Made by a program: the position numbers and the translations under genes | The notes under the pieces: generated by a model | Told to the model about the DNA's origin: nothing | Database searches by the model: none | The model's input: the letters and a program-made list of their open reading frames with translations, nothing else | Assembly: GCA_029379385.1 (NCBI GenBank) | Contig: CM055608.1 | Span: 25,418,350 to 25,482,349 of the forward strand | Length of the DNA: 64,000 nt | From: Quillaja saponaria | Lineage: Eukaryota; Streptophyta; Magnoliopsida; Fabales; Quillajaceae | Reading direction: 5' to 3' | In this document: positions 11,871-25,000 of the stretch, piece by piece | Position numbering within the stretch: position 1 is the first letter of the stretch | How the letters are laid out: each line of letters begins with the position of its first letter

Positions 11871-14630
11871 TCTTCCTTTTTGGTAATGATGATGATAAAA
11901 CAGACTTGTTGGCTGGGTTGGAACTTCCTGGTGTAATTCAGTTAAAGAAGCAAATGAAATAGGCTACAGGCCAGTCTTTTTTCTCATTTATTTCTTTTTC
12001 TGTATATTGGAATGAAATTTCTCAAGAAAATTATATAATTGCAGCAATAAAAAATGATGATGATAATAGAAATAAATATTAAAACTATTTTGATATTTTT
12101 TTTTATCTTTATATTATTATAAATAAATAATCTAATAATCACTAAATAATAATTGATTAATACCACGATAAAACAATGTCACAATAACACTATACTTTAT
12201 TTTTTAATTTATATATATATATATATATATGGTATATTATATGAAAAAATAAATTTATGATACAATTTTTTTATTTTATTAAATACTTTTATGAGTTTTT
12301 ATTATTATATAATTATTTTTAATTATTATTTTACTTTAAATAAACTATTATTATTATTTTGTTAATTCTTCTAGCTCAATTTTAATATCAATGGGATTGT
12401 AATTATTTTAACAACTATTCTTTTCTTTTTTTTGTTAATTCTTCTCAATATTAATAAATTTATAATTTTTTTAATAATTATATGTCTAGTAGTTAACATC
12501 ATAAAGAAAAACACAATTATTATCTAATGTATAACAATTAAAATCAAAATTTAATATATAAATATATATATTATTTATTTATTTATTGTAATAATATAAA
12601 TGCATTGATTATAAAATTACACAGAGCGCAAACTGATAAAATCCTGATTATTATCCTCATGTGCTCCAACTATAATAAATATAATATTGATCAATAACTC
12701 GTCTGGTAAATATAAGAAATATGGTTTTTGAGGTTTTGCCTTCTTACTTATTGAGATCTTACGTGAAAATAAATATTAAAATACAAAGTAAAATTAGTAA
12801 ATAATATAATAAATGTTATATGAAATACCAGATATTATGAAGATAGGTGTTTCACAAGATAAGAATGTTTTGTGCATAAAATTAAGAAATTTGTAATTAC
12901 ATTGGTACGACTAACGGGGGTGGAAAACTTGAAAATAAAAACATATATACTAAGGTTGATGCAGTTTTTTGTAATTTTTTGTTACTAAAACAAAATTATA
13001 TTGGTAATAGTAACCAGCTGTATGTGAACTAAATTGAGAAACACATATTTATAGACAATAAAGAGTGAGTTGACAACAATGAAAGTCTATTGAATGAATA
13101 TAGTTTATTATTTATATGAAAGTCATGTGTAATGTCTCCAAAATGATCAAGTAGTAGTCATATATAATGTGTATAATCTAACGGGATGAAGAAAGGAAAA
13201 AAAGGGTGGTGTGATAAATAATTTAGACCCTTTCACCCTCACATTGTCACTTTCAACATCACACTACATGCACTTGCAAACAATAGACACAACTCATAAA
13301 AAAAATATTTTTTCTTGCTTTTGCTTTTAAATATTATCCATGTCCCATGACAACTTTTTTTATACTTTTAATAGGCGTGAATTTTTGACAGATGTACCTT
13401 GATAAGATATTAAAATCTATGCAAATATATCATAAAAATAATTTAATTTCTAAACAAAATTATCTGTTCCAATAATATAGATATTGACAGCCATTTTTTC
13501 TCTTCTAATTTGTGTAATCAATATGAACTATATTGGCATGACACCAAATAGAAAATATGACACAAATAATTTAAAAATTAATTAATTAGTCGTTAACTAT
13601 ATATAATTAATTGTATCAATTACCATAAAGCATAAAACATAAAGAGTGCCCAATTACTATGACTTTGTCTATACTTTTACATGCTCCTTAGTATTAGAAA
13701 CTTGATTTATTGATTCCCAATAAAATTCGAACCACAAACAACTTGCATTATTAGAAAATATGATAATTTAATCAAATAAATATCAGGGCATAAAATTGAT
13801 TATTTTAAGCATTTAATATCATCTCCCAAAAAAAAAACATTAAATATTATTTATTTTAAGATAAACAATTGATAGGCATAAAAACATATTAAGAATATAC
13901 ACATCGTTATATATATAGAGAGATCATCTTTTTTTAATTTAATTTAATTTTTTAGTGCATCACTAAAAAAAAAATTGTCACTAAAAATAATATATTTCAT
14001 TTACGTACAATAAGGATTTTATGGAGTAAACATTTAGTAACATGAAGCTAAATTTAACACTCATTTATTTTATTTTAGCTATTGTAAGAATATGATAAGA
14101 ATTACTAAATAAATTTAAATCATAAATAATTTTTTTATCTATTAAGTATGAAATACTGTTAATTATCAAGATATCAAAAAATAAATTTCATAAGTGAGCA
14201 AGTGACAATCATCCCATTAGAAACAAAAGTATACGCATGTTCTTACCAAAATCTAAAGGAACATATTAATAGATATCAACAACCGAATAAGACTAACAAC
14301 AACATAAAACTAATTTAGAAAATTTCACAAATGAAAAATGCAATTACAGAAAGAATGATAACTATGAAGCTTCACCAAAAATACAACACATACTCCCAAG
14401 AATGAGAGCCAGAGAACAGAAAAATTGAGCAATTGTCATCACTTTGACGCTTTCTACAAAAAAGAAATAAATAACAATGGTCAAATAAAAACAATACAAT
14501 ATATTACATCAATGTTTTTATAATGTAAAAAAAAAAAAACATAAAAATATAAAATTTTAAATAAGTAAATATTTGTAATCATAAATGTAAAAATTACTGT
14601 AACAATAAAGATAAATAATTGGTTAATTTA
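11871..14630. other. AT-rich intergenic spacer
   Basis: Very AT-rich, with an (AT)n microsatellite near 12210-12231. The block at 12240-12480 resembles, with strong divergence, the block at 17920-18100 that flanks the LTR element, so both are probably copies of one old repeat. No gene-like frame is supportable. Confidence 0.5.
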
Positions 14631-14635
14631 TAACA

Positions 14636-15190
14636 TATTACTAATTATTCATTAAATCTTAATATTTTCTGACATCTGAAATGACAAAAGTTGAAACATG
14701 AAAGAAACAGCTAATAAAATGTAGATAAATTACAAATTTGAATTTTGAAAATATGACTACAACATTAGATATAAATTTTATGGTGATAATCTGATTAATT
14801 GTTTTTTAAAAAAAAATTATTCATAAACTCTTTAGTTTTTCTCATATCTGCTCTCGTAAATTTTGAAATGAACTAATTATTTATAACATCTTAATTTTTT
14901 CTTAGATATGAAATCGGAAAGATTTAAAAAATGAAAGAAATTATAAGATAACAAACAAACAAATTAGAAAATCAAACTTCAAAAATATTGTTGAAACATT
15001 ATCTCTAAATTATGTGTTGATCATAATAAATTGATAATAAATAAATAAATAACTAATCATAAAATCTTAAAATTTTCTCAAATCTACGATCGAATATATC
15101 CAAACATGAAACAAATAACAAGATAAAATATTGATAAATTGCAAAATCCAACTTTAAAAGAATAATCCATTTTCTATGATAAAAATTAAT
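14636..15190. repeat. Degenerate tandem repeat, about 200-bp unit
   Basis: Three diverged units start near 14636, 14870 and 15045. Each contains a run like ATAA(C)ATCTTAAxxTTTTCT followed by AxATGAAAxAAA, ATAAATTxxAAAxxxCAAxTTxxAAAA and a T-rich end. Identity is patchy and read by eye; unit borders are approximate. Function unknown. Confidence 0.4.
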
Positions 15191-15415
15191 TTTATCGAAA
15201 AAAAAAATTAGTTTGTAAATCTTCGACAAATGATGTTCTGTGTAGGTGAAATAATTCAAATCATTTAACTAAAATTTACCTTGAACTTGAAAATTAAATA
15301 ACTATTATGTAACTAGTCGTTGGTACGCAAGCAACGAAAAAAAATAAATTAGAAGACCAAGATAATAAGGTAAGTGAGAGAGAAGAACTCGAGATAAAAA
15401 TTGGAAAAGTAGTAA

Positions 15416-15795
15416 AAAAAGGGTTGGTGAGGGATAAGAGATAAGAAGAAAATCGAAGAAAGATAAAAGGGTTGGTGAGGGATAACAGATAAAAAGAAAA
15501 ATTGGAGAAAGATAAAAGAATAGTGAAAAACATAAAAGGCTTGGGTTATAAATATAAAAATTAAGATTTTGTAGGAAAAAAGTAAATACTAAAAACTGGT
15601 AGAGTAATTACACATTCAATAAAATATTTTTGTTTTTCTTATTATTTTATATTTATACATTTTTACATGAAATAAATATAAAAATTAGTGTTTTTGAGGC
15701 AAATGTAAGTACTGGAAACTAGTCAAGTAATTACACATTCATTGAAATATTTTTGTTTTTCTTATTATTTTTATGTATATCTTTTAACATGAAAA
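15416..15795. repeat. Two short tandem repeats (about 47-bp and about 125-bp units)
   Basis: At about 15416-15515 a purine-rich unit starting AAAGGGTTGGTGAGGGATAA occurs twice. Immediately after, about 15547-15670 and 15671-15795 are two copies of a unit containing AGTAATTACACATTCA and ATATTTTTGTTTTTCTTATT. They are adjacent direct repeats in otherwise unremarkable AT-rich DNA. Confidence 0.55.
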
Positions 15796-16208
15796 ATATT
15801 AAAAAGATAATATTTATTATTATATATAAGTTAATTTCACATAAATATTACTTTTAAAATTGTTGTATACAAAATAAATTTTATCATAATAATAATATTA
15901 TTATATGTATCAACGTATATAAGCTAAATGATATTATCATGGCTCAATTTATTTTATTTTTTTAATATATTTTTTAAACGAGTTATCGTCCTTTAATAAA
16001 TAAAATCAATTGGCCGGTCATTTTACTATTTATGATATCTATCAATATGAATTTAATATATATATATATATTCCAACTGAATTGCATAACAATAAAATTA
16101 TATTTCCAACTAAATTAATATATATACACGTACATTACAGAGAAGATTAAAATAAAAATAAACTAAAGTTGCATAAACAAAACAAGTCTTTTACTACTTA
16201 TTTGAAAT

Positions 16209-17075
16209 TGGTTAGTCATCATCACTACTGGTGTCTGAATCTAGCCAATTGATTGTTTTAGTTAAGGGATAACAAAAATATTTAGTTTCAATGTACCAAC
16301 AAATTGCATCCTCAATTTCATCCTTGTATTCTAGTGGGAAAACCTCCCTCCATCTGGATGTAAATGAAAGAAGAAAATTTGTTGGGACCATACATGGATC
16401 AATACCATTTAATTGACACATATTGTATCTAGATGGGATTACATCATAATTGCTTGTGATATCCTATGAGTTCATGTGTGTTCTAAATTGAATATCAATC
16501 TCAAACATAGATATCACATAATTATTTGCTGTTAAATTTATCTCCTTTAGTACTTCTCGTTCCAGATCATGAATGATTCTAAATGTGATACATACACATT
16601 GGACTTCACAATTAAAAAAATGGGATATCCAATATGCACATGGCTTAAATAGAAGTAACTATTTAGTAAACAAACCTTCATAACTTCATGGAAATATGGT
16701 CTCATACCGTTGAATCATAAGTGCCTTCATATAGCTTACCTCTACAACGATACCAATATGATATAAAGATGTCAGTTCCCATAACAAACAATATGCTTCT
16801 TCCGAAAATCCATGACAGATATTTTGTCTTACTGTTATTGTAAATAAGTTAAGAAACGAAAAATCAGGGTGAAAAGGGAAGTTATTGATTAGGCCTTCGA
16901 ATCCATATTTCTTAATGTAGCATTTTTGATATGAATGAATTAATTTTTTTCCCCTTGTAACCATTGTATCATTGAAAATTTGCTGAGTAAGATGGAATGG
17001 GAGAATTGCAAAATTAAATTGTGACGCCATAGATATGAATTTAATCCTAGCAAAATAATTATGAAATGATATCAT
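16209..17075 (-). pseudogene. Unidentified broken coding relic
   Basis: On the minus strand a 129-codon open frame (17075-16686) is followed by a second coding-like run (from about 16660 to 16212) in another frame with an internal TAG near 16470. The second run ends in an acidic tail WLDSDTSSDDD. Amino-acid composition is more protein-like than the surrounding AT-rich noise. I do not recognise the family. A loose resemblance of the first part to plant F-box/Sel1-like proteins (At2g35280 group) is too weak to name it. The stop and the frame change between the parts suggest a pseudogene or missed introns. Confidence 0.3.
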
Positions 17076-17080
17076 ATATT

Positions 17081-17870
17081 TATTGTCAAATAATAATAAT
17101 TGTAAATTGAATAAAAATTTAGTTAAAGTGACTAAACGAGTATGAAATTACCTGTTGTAGTGTTAAACAATAGAGATTGAAGAAGATTTATTGTCAAATA
17201 ATAATAATTGTAGATTGAATAAAAATTTAATTGAAGTGAATAAAGGAGTATGAAATTACCTGTTGTAATGTTGAATGACAAGAGAGAAAGCGAGATTGAA
17301 TGATTAAATTAGCAAAACATGATAAAATATATAAATGGAATATGATACTGTTTGAATAATTGAAGGTTGCATAACAACAATAAGATATCTATTATTGTTT
17401 ATCATAGTAATTATTTTTACATTTCATAGGCAAATTGGTGATGGTGATATTCAATAAACTAATCATTTATAGGTAAAAGAAAAAGACAAAAAATATAGAC
17501 AATACATGTTGTCATAAATAAAAAGTTGGATAATAAATAAGAAAAATACAATATAATTTGTTTACATTATTGACACATGTTGTCATAAAGAAAAAGTTGG
17601 ATAATAAAAAAGAAAAAGGCAATATAATTTGCTTACATTATTGACACATGTTGTCATAAAGAAAAAACTGGTTAATAAAAAACAGAAAGGCAATATAATT
17701 GTTTATATTATTGATTGATGATTGATGATCAATGATTGATTATTGAAGGCTGAATAATGTACTGTTTTTCAAATAGTAACTTAAGACTCATATATAATTA
17801 TTGATTGATGATTGATTATTTAAGACTGAATAATGTACTATTTTTTAAACAGTAATTTAAAACTCATATG
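17081..17870. repeat. Series of short direct repeats
   Basis: Three adjacent families. (1) A 108-bp unit starting TATTGTCAAATAATAATAAT at 17081 and 17189. (2) A 71-72 bp unit around ACATGTTGTCATAAA at about 17504, 17575 and 17646. (3) A unit of about 90 bp starting TTATTGATTGATGATTGAT at about 17709 and 17798, each followed by CTGAATAATGTACT. All are direct copies, suggesting repeated slippage or unequal exchange. Confidence 0.65.
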
Positions 17871-18102
17871 TACTGCTCTTTTAATAGTATGAGCTTAATG
17901 ATTTTTTAAGATGGTATATATATGAGTTTTTCCTATTTCATAAATACTTTTATATTGATTTTATTTCAAATAAACTATTTAGTCTTTTACTTGTTTCCTA
18001 ATTTTTTTATATTTTAATATTAATAGAATTATAATTATTTATGACTATTGATATTTGTTTTGTCCTAAATTTTTTAATATTAATAAATTTATAAACTGCC
18101 AA

Positions 18103-18291
18103 TGTTATAACCCTCATAACCTGATATAAAGACATAATTTATAAATTTATGTTATAAATAAATAACAATACAGTTAAATATGTTATAACCTAATATTTTA
18201 TCACATTATTGGTTGATTTGGAACATGTAATTAATTGTGTAAATTTTTAAAGTTAGGCAAAATAAATTGTAAATATATATGAACTAGAAAG

Positions 18292-18332
<41 letters not shown>

Positions 18333-20009
18333 TTACCTATAGATAAGATGAAATTATAACCACAAATTCATGATGTTGGATTTAATCATTTTTTTAATAT
18401 TGTATTCCTCATCTTGTCTCATCCTTTCTCTCTTTTTCCTTCATCCACCGCCTTTTTATTTTTCCTCTTTCTTTTATGCCTTTGCTTCCTGTAAGTTCTA
18501 GGCTTTTCTATTTTGTTTGATATCATTGCTCTGATAAATTTGTGATCTTGTGTATCATGTAAATTATGAATTTATGACTGTTACAATGTATACGTGCAAT
18601 GTTAATTAAGATATGAATAATGTTACGCAATGTTATTACGTATGTTATATGCTTGTGTGGTGTGATGCTAGTACCCTTTGGGTACGATTTTTCACTCACT
18701 GAGTCCGTAGGACTTACCCCTTTCCTGTGGTTACATTTTTTTTTAGTAGCAGGACTTCAAAAAAAGTTAACCACTAATACAAGGTTTTGCTAAGGATTTG
18801 ACAACAAGGTATGCCTCGGAATCTCATACTTGGAGTTAAGGATGAAAGTTTGCAGTCACATTAGTACTGTGGGTGTCAATGTGGTATGAGGTAACATTTT
18901 AGTACTTGTTTTGTTGATGATGTGAACGGAGCAGAGCTCCTTATTATCTGTGTTGTGTTGAGTAATAAAAAGAGTTTATAGGATTGTATTTTAAGGTATG
19001 TTCCATATTGTAAGGGACGTTTGCCGAAATTTTCAGTAAGATGTAATTTGTTGTAATCAACAAGTTTTAATGTTAACTTTTGTCTTTATAATTTCTTGGT
19101 TTTATTCATTGGTGAGTCAAGAGTCATGGTCGTTTATTTATTTGAGTCAGGGTTACGAAGGTTTGGTTACCATTCCTCCGGCCAGTCATGCCTTCATGAG
19201 GGGTGTGACAAGTTGGTATCAGAGCTTGGGTTTAGAGGTCTATGACTGCAAATGTGGGACGTTGTTGCTTTGTTTGCATACGTTACTCGGGGCGTATGTA
19301 GGCTTAGTGATACGTTCTAATTCATCCTGAAGCTTCAAGTTGTGATCCTCTAATATACCATTCTTAACCTTATATAATAGGAGCATCCAATGAGTAATAT
19401 TTGTGGGGTTTTGCAAACATTTAAAGGATACAAAAAAAAAAAAAAAAAATTGTGTTAAATGCTTTAAGTATGAAATTTTGATATAATGAATTTAAGCTTG
19501 GAATCTTTTAGGGTTGAGTGAGTGGGTTCATATAGTATTCGTCTAATTGATTAAAGTAAACAATTGACCTATATTTTTTTATTGAAATTCGGGACAAATT
19601 TTTTTTAACGGGGGATATTGTTATAACCCTCATAACCTGATATAAAGACATAATTTATAAATTTATGTTATAAATAAATAACAATACAGTTAAATATGTT
19701 ATAACCTAATATTTTATCACACTATTGGTTGATTTGAAACATGTAATTAATTGTGTAAATTTTTAGAGTTAGGCAAAATAAATGTGTAAATATATATAAA
19801 CTAGAAAGTATATATATATATATTTACCTATAGATAAGATGAAATTATAACCACAAATTCATGATGTTGGATTTAATCATTTTTTTAATATTGTATTCCT
19901 CATCTTGTCTCATCCTTTCTCTCTTTTTCCTTCATCCACCGCCTTTTTGTTTTTCCTCTTTCTTTTATGACTTTGCTTCCTGTAAGTTCTAGGCTTTTCT
20001 ATTTTGTTT
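18103..20009 (+). mobile_element. Short non-coding LTR retrotransposon (gypsy-like ends), 3' LTR truncated
   Basis: The 5' LTR runs from TGTTATAACCCTC at 18103 to GTGTGACA at 19210 (about 1.1 kb, TG...CA). Three bases later is TGGTATCAGAGC (19214-19225), the primer-binding site for initiator Met-tRNA. The internal part is only about 400 bp with no gag or pol. It ends with a polypurine-tract-like AACGGGGGATA (19607-19617), directly before a second TGTTATAACCCTC at 19619. This copy matches the 5' LTR to about 20009 and then departs, so the 3' LTR has lost roughly its last 700 bp. The short, gene-less interior makes it TRIM/LARD-like, dependent on another element's proteins. Confidence 0.85.
19214..19225 (+). 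promoter_or_regulatory. Primer-binding site (initiator tRNA-Met)
   Basis: TGGTATCAGAGC lies three bases after the CA end of the 5' LTR. It is the standard complement of the 3' end of plant initiator Met-tRNA, used to prime reverse transcription. It fixes the element's orientation as plus. Confidence 0.9.
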
Positions 20010-20797
20010 TGAACTCTATTTGCTCTGTCGCTGGTATGTCCTAGGAGGGTGTGATTAGTAAGGAGATCTCTCCCTCAAAGCTTCAATGGCCATGGCAGCG
20101 ACATCTGTTTTTTTCTATTTGTTCAATTCCAGTAACAAGAACATTAGCTATCATAAAATTACTTTGTCTATCTCCTTCTCATGTTCAGGTCCTGTTCATA
20201 GAACATCCCACCAAGCTGTAATCTCTGATTGTCAGCTCATCTTTCTTGTCGAGCAATGAAGTCATCCACCATTGTGGCTGCAACCACCTAAATTGGAGCT
20301 GATTTATCACTAATGATTTTAACATAAGAGGGTAGAGGAATTGTAATGCATAACTCAAAGTTTGATAATAATAATAATAAGCATATAAGAATTAATTAGG
20401 AGGGATGCTTATGTTTGTGAACTCATGCATATGAATTTAAAGTTAAACATGTTAATGAGGTGTTCGATAAAATCCTTAAGAGAAACATAATGTTAGTATA
20501 TACATAGAAATTGGTTTACACAGGTTTCATTAATTCGTTAAATAGTTAATTAGGAATCATGAAACTTGAAAATGCTAATGCTAACTATAAAATTGGGATT
20601 CTTAGAGTTTCCTTATAAGAGATTAATTGAATTTGAGTACAAATTTTATGAACGAGAATAAAGAATAGTGGGTTAATGTTGTGATTTAAAGATTTAATGA
20701 AATTGAGTAGTGAGTATAGACATAAGATGTTTTTGGTGGGGTGAAATATTGAAAGTGAGAGTTGAATGGCTTTTTAAAGGGATACATGGCAGATTTC
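20010..20797. other. Spacer between direct and inverted LTR copies
   Basis: No gene recognised. It contains a short (AAT)n run near 20368. The first part, to about 20330, is less AT-rich and begins exactly where similarity to the 5' LTR stops, so it marks the truncation or rearrangement junction. Confidence 0.5.
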
Positions 20798-21206
20798 GTG
20801 GATGAAAGAAAAAGAGAGAAAGGATGAGACAAAATGAGGAATACAATATTAAAAAAATGATTAAATCCAACATCATGAATTTGTGGTTATAATTTCATCT
20901 TATCTATAGGTAAATACATATATATATATACTTTCTAGTTTATATATATTTACACATTTATTTTGCCTAACTCTAAAAATTTACACAATTAATTACATAT
21001 TCCAAATCAACCAATAGTGTGATAAAATATTAGGTTATAACATATTTAACTGTATTGTTATTTATTTATAACATAAATTTATAAATTATGTCTTTATATC
21101 AGGTTATGAGGGTTATAACATTGACAGTTTATAAATTTATTAATATTAAAAAATTTAGGACAAAACAAATATCAATAGTCATAAATAATTATAATTCTAT
21201 TAATAT
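20798..21206 (-). mobile_element. Inverted partial LTR copy with duplicated flank
   Basis: Read on the minus strand from 21120, the sequence TGTTATAACCCTCATAACC... follows the first ~330 bp of the 5' LTR at 18103 and stops near 20798 at TTCATCCAC. Outside the TG end, 21121-21206 is the inverse of 18017-18102, the DNA flanking the 5' LTR. The shared flank shows this is an inverted duplication of an already inserted LTR plus neighbour DNA, not a separate insertion. Alternatively, both could be long terminal inverted repeats of a bigger composite. Confidence 0.75.
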
Positions 21207-22085
21207 TATCATTAAAACACAAATTAAAACAACAACTTGTATAAATTCTATAAAAAATAAAATAAAATATTAGTAAATCTATTAATAATTTAAATATCAT
21301 GACAAGAAAATAAAAATTATGAATAATTCAAGTATTATTTATGTATGTTAAAATTACATTAATATACAAAGTGTTTTATATAAAATGAAAATAAAAAGAT
21401 GTAAAAAGGAGAAAATATAAAAAAATAAAATTAAAATGATGGTAATTTAGTCTTTTATGAGTTAATTTTAGATTTAATGACTAATTTGGATAAGTGATAG
21501 TTATTTATTCATTATAACTCAAATAAGAAAGTTATGTACATGATTTAATAATATATAAGGGTTATTATAAAGCAGGTGATAGTTAATGAGGATAAAATTT
21601 AACTGTCCCTAAATAAATAATTTGAGCCTTATTTTAGGGCAAAAAATAAATAAAATAATGTCAATGTTTGAATTCATAAAATATATAAATATGTATTTTT
21701 TTTAGGCCTAATAATTAGGTTATGGAGAATTGAATTAATCAAAATTGAAGTGATTCAACTATGATTGATTCGGTTATCAATTTTTGCTAAAAGTTAATTT
21801 AATTGAAACCGAATTAAAATTAAAATGTTGATTCAGATATTTTAACCTTAAAAATTATACCGAACTGAATTAAATTCATCCTTACCAACCATGATCGGAG
21901 ACTTAATCTCTTTTTTTAAGTCATTTATCGGTTCGGTTTTTAAAATAGTGATGCAGAACCAATTATGAAAAATTGAACGTGGAACACTTAATTTTCAAAT
22001 TTTTGGGGCTTTATAGTTTATAAATTTGCTAAGACCCTTTCCCTCTCATCTCAGTCTCACAGAAGCAATATCTCGGTAAAGCGCC
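21207..22085 (+). other. Upstream region of NUP93
   Basis: AT-rich to about 21990, including a worn stretch (about 21710-21980) with phrases such as CGGTTCGGTTTTT typical of old MITE relics. From about 22030 the sequence turns CT-rich (CCCTTTCCCTCTCATCTCAGTCTC), which is the likely core promoter/5'UTR of NUP93. No clear TATA box. Confidence 0.45.
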
Positions 22086-25000
22086 ATGGCGAACGAGCAC
22101 GACCTTAGCAGCTGGTCTGATCTGCTCCATTCGTCAACGAAGCTTCTTGAACAAGCTGCTCCTTCAGCTCAGTTTCCTCCTCTCCAGGTTCAACTCATCA
22201 TCTCCTCGCTTTATATTTCCGTTTGGTTGGCGAGAAAATGAGTGGAGTAAAAGGAAACGGAAAGATAATTATGGGCTTTGAGTTTTGTTTTAACATAAAA
22301 ACATCATAATTTTGACTAAACAAAAAGGAACGGAAATTGTTTCTTCAGAATAGGGAATCCAATGTTACCCTTAACAAATTAGCTTTTGATTTGTGGAAGG
22401 CTAGAGTATATGGTTGCTGAGTATTATGGGAGAAACTTGTGTTTGGTTTCTGCAAGTTCGAACGAAAATGAGAAAAAATAGAACAAAAATTAGACAACAT
22501 TACAACCATTTTCTGTCCTCTCACTTGACATTTCACTGAGTATGGTGAAAAACATTTGGTTTCTGATTTCACTTTCTGTGTTACTCTGTTTTATGGCCGA
22601 GGAAACTCAGCATTCTCAAAGATATTGAAAGTTTGGGTCTTAATTATTTTCCTTTTAGTTCTTTTATTTCTGTTACTTTTCAATTCCTCATCGCAAATTT
22701 AAGGGTTCATTCCTGCCAAGTGAGAATTATAAATGATATGGAAAGATGTTTGATGATTAAATAATAAATAAAGTTTTGGATCTATGCATCTCCAATTTGA
22801 CAGGACCGTTGTGTCTTTCTCAGAGAAACTTAGATCAGTTGGAACAATTGTCCAAGAAACTTAAATCTAAGACCCTAAGAACTGAGGCTCCTTCTCAGTC
22901 TATTGCTGCTACAAGGTATTTGTATTATTATTATAGCCAATTCTCTGCAATTCTAGAACTTATAAATGCTTAAGTTGTTTATTTACAAATAGAACTTAAA
23001 ATCATAGGAGCACTTGGAGTGTGGTAAACTGTCTGAAAGATTCAAGCGTTACATTATATTATTAGATTTCCCATAACTGAAGCTTAATTGCATACCTGAT
23101 GCTAATGATTATTGAAACTTTCTTAACTACTTTCTGTTGCCTTACAGGCTTCTTGCTCGAGAGGGAATAAATGCAGAGCAGCTTGCACGTGATCTGAAGT
23201 CTTTTGAGTTGAAGGTATATATTCATCTATATTCTACTCGGTGTATCATATCATAACCTCATTTGATTCAAAAGTATATACTAAATCAATAAAGTCATGC
23301 AACCAATGGTTTATGATTCAAGCCGATATGGGTAGGGATTTTGGATATTTTGACTGGAGATAACTAGTAAATTAAGCATATAGTTTTTTATACAAATTGT
23401 CACATTTTATTAAAAATTAAGATTTCAAAGGTTATTACTTTGTTGTATATCTACTTCTGTTTTTTTCAAAGTCATGCGTTAATTTATTTAACTACCAATT
23501 CAATTAAAATCTACTTAGCTTCAGTTCCATCCATTGCTTACCTTGGTATGTTTACACAATCTGTTGGGGCAGTAAAGGTAATTACTTCCCGAAATGACCC
23601 GGTCCAATAGGGAAATCCCAATTCATTGGGCATTTCGATACAAACAAATAGAAAGCCCCAAGGGTGCCATATCCTAGGAGCCCAAACTATATGATTGAAT
23701 AAATCCTCCTCTATCTGTTGTGGGTTGGGCTTACATAATGTACAAAACTTTCTTTATAGTATACCACTTCTGGCTTGTCAAGCACATCTCTTCTAAGAAA
23801 AATTACTGTCACATTTCTTTCTTGGTTCTTCTTCCAATGCATCTTTTATACAGCTTTAGTCATAATCTTTTGTTCCTTGGAGTCCTCTTTTATCTTCCTA
23901 TTCTTTAATTCTATTTGCAGACAACATTTGAGGATGTTTTCCCTGCTGAGGCAACAAGTGTTGAAGATTATTTGCAGCAGGTAATTCTCACTCTAATTTT
24001 TTATTGCTAATTATTGAATTATATATATCCTTTACGCACCTAATCATGACCTCAGGTTTTTACATCTGGACCAATTTATACTGTACAAGCCTACAAGGAT
24101 ACCATATGCTTATTTGCTTTAACTTTTATGATCATATGTGTAACACTGGTATAATCAGCTGTAGCTGCACTGAAAATGATATGTTGACCCAGAAATTGGA
24201 TTATATGAATTATTTGTTAGAATATCTTGTGAATTCAACAAGAGAAGAGACCAAAATTTGTTTGACATATGAAAATTTAACCATCACCAGCCTCTAACTT
24301 CTTCCTTCGTTTAGAGCTTTTCTAAGGACGAATTTCTTCTTGTTAATGTGTCTTCCAATTTTTATTTTAGAGTTGCTGACTGATTTTCTGTATCAGACAT
24401 AAAAGTCTATGTTGAGGGCCCAAGTGTACATTCATATAAGAATTTAATTGAAATTGTTGTCTATATAGGCTTTTAAATTTTTAATCTAGTGAGGTACCAA
24501 AAGTATTTGTCTTTGTTTTGGTGGTGTAACTTATTAAAAAGTTTCTGTATAAGTGGGTTCTAACTTCTACTTGTACCCCATTGCCTTCCTACATATTTTA
24601 ACTAATAAAAGATCAAACCTAACTATAAATTAAATAACTTGTGACAATTTGTCAGCTGAGGTATGAGGGTGAACTTAGTGGATAACATTTTATCCTGATT
24701 AGACTGCTCTTTCTTGGGGTTGGTAATAGAAAATTTGGGTTCTTTGTAATTGATGGATCTCGTTATTTAAGTAATAAAAAATGGCTCAATATCTCATTAG
24801 TTTGATTGTGTTGGTGCTGTTTTTAACATGTCATTGTGATTGAATGATCTCTGGTAATATAAAGGTTAGACTGATTGTGATTTAAAGTTCTGGAGTGTTG
24901 GTATGGTGCTTGCTTCCAATTTCATACAGCAACTATCTTTCCTATAGAATGTGGTTGGTTCAACAGGAAAAAAATGTCCAATAAAATTTTCCTTAAATGG

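Noticed and set aside
14400..15250. Possible CRISPR-like array from repeated words
   Set aside because: Repeats are long, diverged and adjacent without uniform spacers; this is a plant nuclear genome.
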